8,129 bases of DNA from CAYZAW01 sp964476505. Lineage in GTDB: Bacteria > Bacillota > Clostridia > Christensenellales > CAG-138. Shown here piece by piece: positions 1-7,085 of the stretch; positions within the stretch are counted from its first letter, which is position 1, and every line of letters starts with the position of its first letter. The translations under genes and the position numbers were made by a program. Location: contig CAYZAW010000065.1 of the NCBI GenBank assembly GCA_964476505.1, positions 1 to 8,129 of the forward strand, written 5' to 3'. Below the pieces are notes generated by a model that saw only the letters and a list, made by a program, of their open reading frames with translations, was not told where the DNA came from and made no database searches.

Positions 1-42
1 AATGGCTCTCTTGTAACTTTTGTTTGCGCTCTACCCCAACTA

Positions 43-70
43 TTGACATAGAGCCCTTTTCTTGTATAAG
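43..70 (+). promoter_or_regulatory. Promoter-like sequence facing right, into the 3' end of GH1
   Basis: TTGACA at 43-48 and TATAAG at 65-70 on the plus strand, 16 nt apart: a perfect -35 box and a 5-of-6 -10 box for the housekeeping sigma factor. No plausible plus-strand gene lies downstream, so any transcript would be antisense to the GH1 gene. The opposite strand carries a poorer match (TTGCCG at 90-85, TATACA at 68-63) that would read away from the operon to the left. It may be chance in an AT-rich intergenic stretch. Confidence 0.35.
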
Positions 71-73
71 TCC

Positions 74-104
74 GAAAGAACAACCGGCAAGGGAGAAGCC
101 GATT
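74..104 (-). terminator. Weak candidate intrinsic terminator after the GH1 gene
   Basis: Two bases after the GH1 TAA, the minus strand reads AATCGGC, a 9-nt loop, GCCGGTT, then GTTCTTTC. The seven-pair stem (98-104 with 82-88) includes one G-U pair and is followed by a T-rich but interrupted tail. Its position right after the stop suits an operon end, but the stem is short and the loop large, so strength is doubtful. Confidence 0.38.
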
Positions 105-106
105 TC

Positions 107-1450
107 TTACAGATTACCGCCGTTTTCCTTGATGACCTCGCTGTACCAATAGGCGGAGTCCTTGGGAATGCGCTCTTGGGTGGCATAATCCACATAGATG
201 ATGCCAAACCGCTCGTTGTAGCCCTGATTCCATTCAAAGTTATCCAAGAAGCTCCATTGCAGGTACCCTTCCACGGGTACGCCGTCGTCAATGGCCTTTT
301 TCAGCTCCAAGAGATAGCGGTTGAGGAAATCGATACGGTCAGGGTCGTGTACCTTGCCGTCCATGAACACGCGGTCGTTGCAGGACTGTCCGTCCTCGGT
401 GATCACGATGGGCAGCTGATAGCGCTCATATAGGTTCACGATGCCGTAATGCATCACCTCGGGAGTCACAGGCCATTTGCAGGCGGTGAGCGGGAAGCCC
501 GTGGCACGCTTTACGCGGTTGCCGTTGCGGTCTACCGGATAACCGTTGTAAATGTTGACTCCCAGAAAATCCGGTTTAAGCACCAGCGCCCAGTCGCTTG
601 CGGGAATGGTTTTCTCAAACGCCTTCAAGAACGCGGGCGCATCGTCCGGGTACTTATGGAACATCACGCTGTCCATAAAGCTGTTGAAGGTAAATACCCA
701 TTCGTCCTCGCGCAGTTGGAAGGTCTCTTCATAGGTTGCGTCGATGGTGGCAGGGTCGGTATCTACGGGGTAGCACATCCGTCCGCAGGGAACCGCACCC
801 ACGCGCACGGGAATAGAGCTGTTGTCCTGCAGCGCTTTCATGCCAACGCCGTGTGCCAGCACCAGATGATGCATGGCCAGCGCTAAGTCGGGATTGGGCA
901 GCTTCCAGCCGGGTGCATGGATACCGGTACTAAGACCAAGGCCAACCACGCATTGCGGCTCGTTGATGGTCATATAGGTTTTTACACGCCCGTCAAAGCG
1001 CTTGGCTATGATCTTGGCGTATTCCGCAAAAGCGTCCACGGTATCCCGGGAGAGCCAGCCGCCCTTCTTTTGCAGTGCGCTTGGCAGATCCCAATGATAC
1101 AGCGTGACCCAAGGCTCAATGCCGTTTTCCAGCAGGCAGTCGATCAAATCGCTGTAATACTGGAGTCCGGCTTCGTTAACAGCACCCGTTCCGTTGGGGA
1201 TGACCCGGGGCCAGCTGATGGAAAAGCGATATACCTGCACCCCCAGCTTTTTCATGAGGGCAACATCCTCTTTGTAACGATGGTAGCAGTCGCAGGCTAC
1301 ATCGCCCGTGTCGCCGCCCAATACATTGCCTTCCGTGTGGGAAAATTCATCCCAGATAGACGGGCCTTTGCCGTCTGCATCCCAAGCGCCTTCGCACTGA
1401 TAGGATGCACAGGCTACGCCCCAAAGAAAACCCTTCGGGAAAGAACTCAT
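107..1450 (-). CDS. bglA: Glycoside hydrolase family 1 beta-glucosidase, cytoplasmic
   Basis: A 447-residue single-barrel GH1 enzyme that hydrolyses beta-glucosides such as cellobiose to glucose. The N-terminal family signature runs from Phe8 to Ala22, with Gln18 for the glucose site. Acid/base Glu164 lies in TINEP, nucleophile Glu352 in VITEDGQS. NFEW (404-407) is the pattern of enzymes acting on unphosphorylated sugars; phospho-beta-glucosidases lack it. The residue after the nucleophile is Asp instead of the usual Asn. I start the gene at the ATG at 1450, not at the in-frame TTG at 1471, because GGAGGT lies 6 nt before the ATG, the ATG overlaps the phosphorylase stop as ATGA, and GH1 proteins typically begin with a short 'FP.GFLWG' segment as here. 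No signal peptide. It is apparently the last gene of the operon, with a weak hairpin right after the stop. Beta-galactosidase side activity is possible. Confidence 0.94.
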   Translation of the reverse strand: MSSFPKGFLWGVACASYQCEGAWDADGKGPSIWDEFSHTEGNVLGGDTGDVACDCYHRYKEDVALMKKLGVQVYRFSISWPRVIPNGTGAVNEAGLQYYSDLIDCLLENGIEPWVTLYHWDLPSALQKKGGWLSRDTVDAFAEYAKIIAKRFDGRVKTYMTINEPQCVVGLGLSTGIHAPGWKLPNPDLALAMHHLVLAHGVGMKALQDNSSIPVRVGAVPCGRMCYPVDTDPATIDATYEETFQLREDEWVFTFNSFMDSVMFHKYPDDAPAFLKAFEKTIPASDWALVLKPDFLGVNIYNGYPVDRNGNRVKRATGFPLTACKWPVTPEVMHYGIVNLYERYQLPIVITEDGQSCNDRVFMDGKVHDPDRIDFLNRYLLELKKAIDDGVPVEGYLQWSFLDNFEWNQGYNERFGIIYVDYATQERIPKDSAYWYSEVIKENGGNL

Positions 1451-3867
1451 ATAGTAACCTCCACTGTGCAAACTGATTTCGATTTATCGTAGGGGATCAT
1501 GTTTCCGGCAACCGCTTTGCCGTCCACCGTCATAGAGGCGGTGCCGGTGCGTTTTACCGTGATGTTGTACTGTACGCCCCGGTATATGCGGGTGAGTTTA
1601 TAACCGGTAAGCTCGGCGGGCAGGCAGGGGTTCACGCAAAGCCCGTCAAAATCCGGCTGGATGCCTAATATGGACTGGCTGATGTTTACGAATGTCCATG
1701 CCGCGGTACCGCTAAGCCAGCTGTTTTTCGCTTCGCCCTCGCTAAAGGATGCGCGCCCGGCAACGGTCTGCGCGTATACATAGGGCTCGCAGCGGTGCAC
1801 CTCGCTCTTGTCCTCCAAGTAGGCGGGGCAGATACGCCGGTACAGGTCAAAGGCAGCGTCGCCGTTTCCGATCACGGTATGGGCAATGCTTACCCAAGTG
1901 TTGTTGTGGCAGAACACGGAGCCGTTTTCTTTATATCCCGGCGGATAGCTGGAAATTTCGCCAAGCTCCTCATGGTATACGGTGTAGCAGGGAGCAAGAA
2001 GCTCAATGCCGTATTCGCCTACCAGCCGTTCGGAAACGGAGTCGAGCGCCATCTTTGCCTGCCCGCCTTCAACGCCGATGCCCGCCATTACGCAGAAGCC
2101 CTGCGGCTCGATGAATATTTGTCCTTCCTCGCATTCCGAGGAGCCGATCTTCTTTCCAAAGGCGTCGTAGGCGCGAAGGAACCATTTTCCGTCCCAACCG
2201 GCCTTGAGCACCGCTTCTTCCATTTCCTTAACGGCCGCTTCAACGGGCACAGCCTCTGCGGCGTTGCCGTAGCGACGGCAAAGCGCTGCATACTCCAGAC
2301 CGTATTTTACGAACATGCCCGCAATAAATACGCTTTCCGCAATACCGCTTTCAAAATTAGCGCAGGTTTGAAAGCTCTCGCCGGGCTCGTTGGAGAAGCA
2401 GTTGAGGTTGAGGCAGTCGTTCCAGTCCGCACGGCCGATCAACGGCAGCTTATGCGGGCCGCGATGGTCAATGGTGTAGTTTACGCTCCTTCTTAAATGC
2501 TCAAACAGGGGCTGCTCGCTACCGACCACGTTGTTAAAGGGCACCGGTGCTTGCAAGATGGCATGATCGCCGGTTTCCTTGATGTACGCTACGGTGCAGG
2601 CAACCAGCCACAGGGGATCGTCGTTGAAGCCGGAGCCAACGTCTCCATTGCCGCGCTTGTTCAAGGGCTGATACTGGTGATAGGTGCTGCCGTCCTCAAA
2701 CTGGATGGAGGCGATGTCTATAATGCGCTCCCGGGCGCGGGCGGGAATGAGATGCAGGAAGCCCAACAGGTCTTGGCAGCTGTCTCTAAAGCCCATGCCG
2801 CGGCCTGTGCCGCTTTCGTAATAGCTGGCGGAGCGGCTCATGTTAAATGTGACCATGCACTGATACTGGTTCCAGATATTTACCATGCGATCCATCTTGG
2901 TATCGCTGCTTTCTACATGGTAACGGGACAAAAGCGCATCCCAATAAGCGGACAGCTTTTCAAGCGCCTTCGTTACCGCGCAGGGATCGGCATATGCCTG
3001 CAGCACCCGCTTCGCGTCGGTCTTTTTGATAACGCCGGGCTGCTCCCATTTATCGTCTCTGGGGTTCTTACCGTAGCCCAAGGTGAACACGAATGTACGC
3101 GCTTCTCCCGGAGCCAGTGTTACGTCCATGCGCAGTGCGGCAATGGGCGCCCAGCCGTGGGCAACGCTGCCGCTGCTTTTCTCCTGCATGACCTGCTCGG
3201 GGGCGATCCAGTCTCCAAAGCGGCCAAGGAAGGTTTCACGTTGGGTATCAAACCCGGAAATAGGCGCATTCACGCCGTAGTATGCGTAATGATCCCGGCG
3301 TTCCCGGTACTCGGTTTTGTGATATACAACGCTGCCGATCACCTCTACCTCGCCGATGTTCAGGTTACGCTGGAAGTTGGTAGAGTCGTCCACTGCGTTC
3401 CACAGGCACCATTCCACAGCGCCGTACAGACAAAAGTCTTTCTTTTCGCTGCTGTTGTTGGTAACGGTAACGGTATGCAGCTCGCAGTTTTCCCCTTGGG
3501 GCACCAGCATGGTAAGCTCTGCGCTTAACCCGTCCTTTGCGCCCTCAAATACCGTGTACCCCAGTCCGTGGCGGCAGGTATAAGAGTCCAACGGGGTTTT
3601 TGCAGGCAAAAAGGCAGGGCTCCAAGGCGCTTTACCGCGTTCCTTGATATAATAGAACCGGCCGCCCTGATCCCCGGACACATTGTTGTAACGATACCTG
3701 ATCAAACGCTGTAATTTTGCGTCCCGGTAAAAACAGTATCCGCCTCCTGTATTGCTGATCAAGCCAAAGAAATCCTCATTTCCAAGGTAATTGATCCAAG
3801 GCAGCGGCGTTTCCGGCGTTGTGATCACATATTCGCGCTTTTGGTCGTCAAAGTGTCCGTATTTCAT
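1447..3867 (-). CDS. cbp: Cellobiose phosphorylase, glycoside hydrolase family 94
   Basis: An 806-residue cytoplasmic enzyme converting cellobiose and phosphate to alpha-glucose 1-phosphate and glucose. From memory of the characterised Cellvibrio gilvus enzyme (not aligned by software), the similarity runs end to end from the N-terminus (MKYGHFDD), and length matches the roughly 810-820-residue cellobiose phosphorylases. It is shorter than cellodextrin or 1,2-beta-oligoglucan phosphorylases. The general acid is Asp484 in GRADWNDCLNLN. Sugar- and phosphate-site residues align well: Arg345, Arg356, Asp362, Glu637, Tyr641, Lys646 and His654 (FCHNN). The phosphate loop reads SWLSGTAAW, with Ser719 where I recall Thr. 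NQYQCMVTFNMSRSAS and RGMGFRDS favour cellobiose over chitobiose phosphorylase. The ATG at 3867 has GGGGAG 8 nt upstream. The gene is 75 nt after the GH3 gene, beyond a strong hairpin, and its TGA overlaps the next ATG (ATGA). Confidence 0.95.
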   Translation of the reverse strand: MKYGHFDDQKREYVITTPETPLPWINYLGNEDFFGLISNTGGGYCFYRDAKLQRLIRYRYNNVSGDQGGRFYYIKERGKAPWSPAFLPAKTPLDSYTCRHGLGYTVFEGAKDGLSAELTMLVPQGENCELHTVTVTNNSSEKKDFCLYGAVEWCLWNAVDDSTNFQRNLNIGEVEVIGSVVYHKTEYRERRDHYAYYGVNAPISGFDTQRETFLGRFGDWIAPEQVMQEKSSGSVAHGWAPIAALRMDVTLAPGEARTFVFTLGYGKNPRDDKWEQPGVIKKTDAKRVLQAYADPCAVTKALEKLSAYWDALLSRYHVESSDTKMDRMVNIWNQYQCMVTFNMSRSASYYESGTGRGMGFRDSCQDLLGFLHLIPARARERIIDIASIQFEDGSTYHQYQPLNKRGNGDVGSGFNDDPLWLVACTVAYIKETGDHAILQAPVPFNNVVGSEQPLFEHLRRSVNYTIDHRGPHKLPLIGRADWNDCLNLNCFSNEPGESFQTCANFESGIAESVFIAGMFVKYGLEYAALCRRYGNAAEAVPVEAAVKEMEEAVLKAGWDGKWFLRAYDAFGKKIGSSECEEGQIFIEPQGFCVMAGIGVEGGQAKMALDSVSERLVGEYGIELLAPCYTVYHEELGEISSYPPGYKENGSVFCHNNTWVSIAHTVIGNGDAAFDLYRRICPAYLEDKSEVHRCEPYVYAQTVAGRASFSEGEAKNSWLSGTAAWTFVNISQSILGIQPDFDGLCVNPCLPAELTGYKLTRIYRGVQYNITVKRTGTASMTVDGKAVAGNMIPYDKSKSVCTVEVTI
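1457..1462 (-). promoter_or_regulatory. Shine-Dalgarno site of the GH1 gene
   Basis: GGAGGT on the minus strand, 6 nt before the ATG at 1450 and within the final codons of the phosphorylase gene. Together with the ATGA stop-start overlap it fixes the GH1 start and suggests coupled synthesis of the two enzymes. Confidence 0.88.
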
Positions 3868-3875
3868 AACTGAAA

Positions 3876-3881
3876 CTCCCC
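3876..3881 (-). promoter_or_regulatory. Shine-Dalgarno site of the cellobiose phosphorylase gene
   Basis: GGGGAG on the minus strand, 8 nt before the ATG at 3867. It lies about 20 nt after the intercistronic hairpin and is preceded by an A-rich, structure-poor stretch (AATAACAACAATAAG), so the site should be accessible independently of the upstream gene. Confidence 0.8.
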
Positions 3882-3900
3882 TTATTGTTGTTATTCACCA

Positions 3901-3929
3901 CAGCCCGCCGGCTTATCACCGGCGGGCTG
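3901..3929 (-). promoter_or_regulatory. Strong intercistronic hairpin between the GH3 and GH94 genes
   Basis: A perfect inverted repeat: 11-nt arms at 3901-3911 and 3919-3929 (CAGCCCGCCGG and its complement) with a 7-nt loop. In the operon transcript it begins 13 nt after the GH3 stop and ends about 20 nt before the phosphorylase Shine-Dalgarno sequence. It is GC-rich, but no U-run follows on either strand, so it is not a standard intrinsic terminator. The likely roles are an mRNA stabiliser or 3'-end protector that sets different levels for upstream and downstream genes, or a partial terminator. The rest of the 75-nt spacer shows no promoter I can support. Confidence 0.8.
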
Positions 3930-3942
3930 CGATAAGCAGATA

Positions 3943-6213
3943 TTACTTGTTCAGCAATGCTATGAATTCCTGTAGCTGCTCATAGGTCATTTCGCCCGCC
4001 GCAAGGCCGAGGATGGCGCGTAGCGGCATGTATTGCAGCATGGCCATCATCATTTCCATCGTAACGGCTTCCTTCTCGTTGTTTAAACGGCTTTCCTCCG
4101 GATTGGGGCCAAGAGCCGCCGAGATCATATCCATATACGGTTTGGCGCTTGCCATTGCCCTTTTATCCTGCAAGATGTCCATAAAGATGCTGTTCTCATC
4201 GTAATGGGCAGGCAGTTCTACGGTGGATTCTACCGTTATGGTTTTTGTCAGCACGATGTCCCGGGAGGACTTGCCGATGCAAATATCAAACTCGCCGGTT
4301 TCCACGTGCCAGTCGTTGATCTCGGTGCACCAATAGGCAAAGGCACGCTTGCAGAGCGTGAAGGAAACGGTTTTGGTTTCGCCGGGCTGCAGCGCAACCT
4401 TCTCAAAGCCCTTCAGCTCACGGTCGGGGCGGAAGTACGAGCTTTCCTTATCGGAAACGTACAGCTGTACCACTTCCTTGCCGAACATCTTGCCGGTATT
4501 GGTAACGTCTACGGTCACGGTTACGGTGTCCGTATCCTTGATGTTGCTTTGCGATACCTTTAGGTTGGAATACTCGAACGTGGTGTAGGAGAGGCCAAAG
4601 CCAAAGGGGAACAGCACGTTCATCTTTTTCCTGTCGTAATAACGGTATCCCACGAACACGCCCTCGCGATAGTCCGCTTCGTTCTTCTCGCCGCCGTAGA
4701 ACAGGTAAGAGGGGTTATCCTCCAACCGTAATGGGAAGGTCTCCGCCAAACGCCCGGAGGGGTTCGCCGTGCCAAACAGCACATCGATGGTTGCCATGCC
4801 AACGGCCTGACCGCCCAAGTATGCCTCCAAAATACCCTTTACGTTGTTAACCCAAGGCATTTCCACGGGAGAGCCGTTATGCAGCACAACAACCGTGTTG
4901 GGGTTGGCGGCAGCTACGGCGTCGATCAGCCTGTTCTGGCAATCCGGCAGGCGCATATGCGTGCGGTCGTAGCCCTCGGATTCATAGGTATCCGGCAGCC
5001 CTGCAAACACCACCGCTACCTTGGCAGCCTTGGCGGCATTTACCGCTTCTTGAATCATCGCGTCAGTGGTGGAGTCGGTTGCAATTTCAAAGCCCTGGGC
5101 GTACACAAAATCGATACCGTCCGCCGCTTCCAACGCGCTGGTGGTTTTGAAGCAGTTGATGTGGGAGCTGCCGCCGCCCTGGAAGCGGGGCTTTTGTGCA
5201 AATTCGCCGATGAACGCCACCTTGTCGCTCTTATGCAGCGGCAGAATACCGTTCTCGTTCTTTAACAGCACCATGCATTCGGCAGCCAGCTTGGCGGAAA
5301 GCACATGTTGTGCTTCCTTGTCCCACTTGGTGTCGGGCTTGGCGCTTTCCAGATAGCGGTAATTGATGTTTAAAATGTTCTCGCAGGCGGCGTTCAGCAC
5401 CTTTTCGTCCAGCTTGCCTGCTTTTACGGCGTCAACGATCAGCTTGTCGCGCACGCCGTTGGAGCCGGGCATTTCCAGATCCACGCCCGCTTCCAAGCCC
5501 TTGATGCGATCGGTCACCGCGCCCCAGTCCGTCATCACATAACCGTCAAAGCCCCATTCGCCGCGCAAAACGTCCGTCATCAGGCGTTTGTTTTCCGCCG
5601 CAAAGGTGCCGTTGATGCGGTTGTAGGAGCACATCACCGTCCACGGCTTCGCCTTTTTAACGGCTGTTTCAAAGGGCTTTAAGTAAATCTCCCGCAAGGT
5701 CCGCTCGTCGATATTGGAGCTGGAGGACATACGCCTGTGCTCCTGATTGTTGGCGGTAAAATGCTTTACGCTAACGCCCACGTTGCGGCTCTGTACGCCG
5801 TTGATGTAGGAAGCGGCAAGCTCGCCCGCCAGATACGGGTCTTCGGAAAGATACTCAAAGTTACGCCCGCATAAGGGAGAGCGCTTGATGTTGATGGCAG
5901 GGCCAAGCACTACGCTCAATTCCTCGGCTTGGCAGGAATCGCCAATGGCTTCGCCAAGAGTCTTTACCAGATCCCGGTCGAAGGAGGCGGCGGTAGCGCA
6001 GCCTGCGGGGAAGCAAACGGCCTTGATGCTGTCGTTTACGCCAAGGTGATCCGCTGCTTGGGACTGCTTGCGTAACCCGTGCGGGCCGTCGCTGACCATG
6101 CAGGCGGGAACGCCGAGGCGTTCCACTGGCTTTGTATGCCAGAAGTCCAAGCCGGAGCATAAGCCGGCTTTTTCTTCTAATGTCATTTGGGATACGAGTT
6201 TTTTAACGTCCAT
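3943..6213 (-). CDS. bglB: Glycoside hydrolase family 3 beta-glucosidase, cytoplasmic
   Basis: A 756-residue GH3 enzyme expected to remove terminal beta-linked glucose from cellodextrins or other beta-glucosides with retention of configuration. The order is: barrel domain (about 1-290) with KHFTANNQE (150-158) and the nucleophile Asp229 in YVMTDWGA; alpha/beta sandwich domain (about 310-530) with SEGYDR (412-417), where Glu413 is the likely acid/base; and a fibronectin-III-like domain (about 565-650) with DVTNTG and GKEVVQLYV. An extra tail of about 90 residues, predicted helical and rich in Met (MEMMMAM, 719-725), follows. No signal peptide is seen, so it acts on imported substrate. The ATG at 6213 has AAGGAG 7 nt upstream, and the gene starts 11 nt after oppF. 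Family and fold are secure. Linkage preference (beta-1,4, 1,3, 1,6 or 1,2) and a beta-xylosidase side activity cannot be decided from sequence. Confidence 0.93.
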   Translation of the reverse strand: MDVKKLVSQMTLEEKAGLCSGLDFWHTKPVERLGVPACMVSDGPHGLRKQSQAADHLGVNDSIKAVCFPAGCATAASFDRDLVKTLGEAIGDSCQAEELSVVLGPAINIKRSPLCGRNFEYLSEDPYLAGELAASYINGVQSRNVGVSVKHFTANNQEHRRMSSSSNIDERTLREIYLKPFETAVKKAKPWTVMCSYNRINGTFAAENKRLMTDVLRGEWGFDGYVMTDWGAVTDRIKGLEAGVDLEMPGSNGVRDKLIVDAVKAGKLDEKVLNAACENILNINYRYLESAKPDTKWDKEAQHVLSAKLAAECMVLLKNENGILPLHKSDKVAFIGEFAQKPRFQGGGSSHINCFKTTSALEAADGIDFVYAQGFEIATDSTTDAMIQEAVNAAKAAKVAVVFAGLPDTYESEGYDRTHMRLPDCQNRLIDAVAAANPNTVVVLHNGSPVEMPWVNNVKGILEAYLGGQAVGMATIDVLFGTANPSGRLAETFPLRLEDNPSYLFYGGEKNEADYREGVFVGYRYYDRKKMNVLFPFGFGLSYTTFEYSNLKVSQSNIKDTDTVTVTVDVTNTGKMFGKEVVQLYVSDKESSYFRPDRELKGFEKVALQPGETKTVSFTLCKRAFAYWCTEINDWHVETGEFDICIGKSSRDIVLTKTITVESTVELPAHYDENSIFMDILQDKRAMASAKPYMDMISAALGPNPEESRLNNEKEAVTMEMMMAMLQYMPLRAILGLAAGEMTYEQLQEFIALLNK

Positions 6214-6220
6214 AGTCTAA

Positions 6221-6226
6221 CTCCTT
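6221..6226 (-). promoter_or_regulatory. Shine-Dalgarno site of the GH3 gene
   Basis: AAGGAG on the minus strand, 7 nt before the ATG at 6213. It overlaps the TAA stop of oppF (TAAGGAG), again linking termination and re-initiation. Confidence 0.85.
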
Positions 6227-7085
6227 AATTGGCAGACATCTCAACGGTAGAAAGATCCCATTCCTCGTAGATTTTAGGAACGTCGCTGATCAGGCGCTTG
6301 GTATACTCCGCCTTGGGGTTTAAGATCACGTCGTCAGGAATGCCGCGTTCCACGATTTTTCCGTGCTCCATGATGTAAACCTGATCGGAAATGTAATAGG
6401 CAAGGCCGATATCGTGCGTGATGAATATGATGGTCATGCCCGTTTCGTTTCGAAGGTTCAACAGCATATCCAGTATGGTAGCGCGGGAACAGGCATCGAT
6501 CATGCTGGTGGGTTCGTCCGCCAGTAAAATCTGCGGCTTCAGCAGGAAGATACGTGCGATCATCAGGCGCTGCATCTGGCCGCCGGAAAGCTCGAAGGGG
6601 TATTTGTTGGTCAGCTCCGCAAACTTTAAGTTTACAAAGCTGCAAGCCTCCGTCATCATTTCGATCTTTTTCTCTTTGGAAAGAGATTTTCCGCCACGCA
6701 TGTTGATGCAGTCTAACAGCACTGTATCGATTTTGTTGAATACGTTGAAGGACGAGAACGGGTCTTGGAAAATGGCCTGTATGCCCTTCCAATACTCCTT
6801 CTTTTTATGCTGGGAGCTGATGTCCCGCGGTTTGCCCTGATAGCATACTTCGCCCTCGGTTACGTTGATAAGCCCCAACAGCATTTTAGCCAAGGTGGTT
6901 TTGCCGCTGCCGGATTCGCCTACGATGGAGATCAATTCGCCTTTTTTAAAGTCGAAATCCACATGATCTACCGCAACGCATTTTTTATCGCCGGTGCCGA
7001 AGATCTTGGTTACGCCTTTGCCGCTCATGCAGGAGGGGCGTTCGTCCACAGCCTGGTTCGTGTTCTTTTCTTCATTGCTGCTCAC
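6225..7085 (-). CDS. oppF: ABC transporter ATP-binding protein, OppF/DppF family (second ATPase of the importer)
   Basis: A 286-residue ATPase that should pair with the OppD-like protein to form the motor of the importer. Motifs: Walker A GESGSGKTT (56-64), Q-loop Gln107, signature LSGGQMQR (167-174), Walker B ILLADEP (186-192) and switch His224 in ITHDIGLAYYISD. It is shorter than many OppF proteins: after NPKAEYTKRLISDVP (256-270) only 16 residues remain, and the usual cysteine motif is absent. The start is GTG at 7085, supported by AGGAGG 9 nt upstream. The internal Met20 (ATG at 7028) sits at the edge of the ABC domain but has no Shine-Dalgarno sequence. The start lies inside the end of oppD (14-nt overlap), implying translational coupling. 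The 11-nt gap to the GH3 gene ties the transporter to the glycosidases in one operon. Confidence 0.92.
   Translation of the reverse strand: MSSNEEKNTNQAVDERPSCMSGKGVTKIFGTGDKKCVAVDHVDFDFKKGELISIVGESGSGKTTLAKMLLGLINVTEGEVCYQGKPRDISSQHKKKEYWKGIQAIFQDPFSSFNVFNKIDTVLLDCINMRGGKSLSKEKKIEMMTEACSFVNLKFAELTNKYPFELSGGQMQRLMIARIFLLKPQILLADEPTSMIDACSRATILDMLLNLRNETGMTIIFITHDIGLAYYISDQVYIMEHGKIVERGIPDDVILNPKAEYTKRLISDVPKIYEEWDLSTVEMSAN

Noticed and set aside
4..55. Inverted repeat GGCTCT (4-9) and AGAGCC (50-55).
   Set aside because: Only 6 bp with a 40-nt loop; expected by chance and not followed by a convincing T-run in a terminator context.
159..180. Short direct repeat CTTGGG spaced by 8 nt, resembling a repressor half-site pair.
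   Set aside because: It lies inside GH1 coding sequence near the gene's 3' end and is explained by codons; far from any operon promoter.
107..1450. 6-phospho-beta-glucosidase function for the GH1 enzyme.
   Set aside because: It has the NFEW motif of enzymes for unphosphorylated sugars and lacks the Ser/Lys/Tyr phosphate-binding pattern; the operon uses an ABC importer and no PTS gene is visible.
62..1492. Plus-strand open frames opposite the GH1 gene (62-433, 449-886, 917-1492).
   Set aside because: Antisense shadows of a complete GH1 gene with intact catalytic motifs; no family resemblance in their translations.
1795..3528. Long open frames on the plus strand opposite the GH94 gene (233 and 343 residues, same frame).
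   Set aside because: They lie wholly antisense to a strongly supported gene, have no recognisable domain or good ribosome site, and share one frame, as expected when codon use of the real gene leaves few stops in that antisense frame.
1447..3867. Chitobiose or cellodextrin phosphorylase for the GH94 enzyme.
   Set aside because: The segments around 331-362 and 484-491 and the whole N-terminus match cellobiose phosphorylase; cellodextrin phosphorylases are clearly longer.
3901..3929. Calling the intercistronic hairpin a classical rho-independent terminator.
   Set aside because: No run of U follows the stem in either direction, and the next gene follows with its own ribosome site and no visible promoter.
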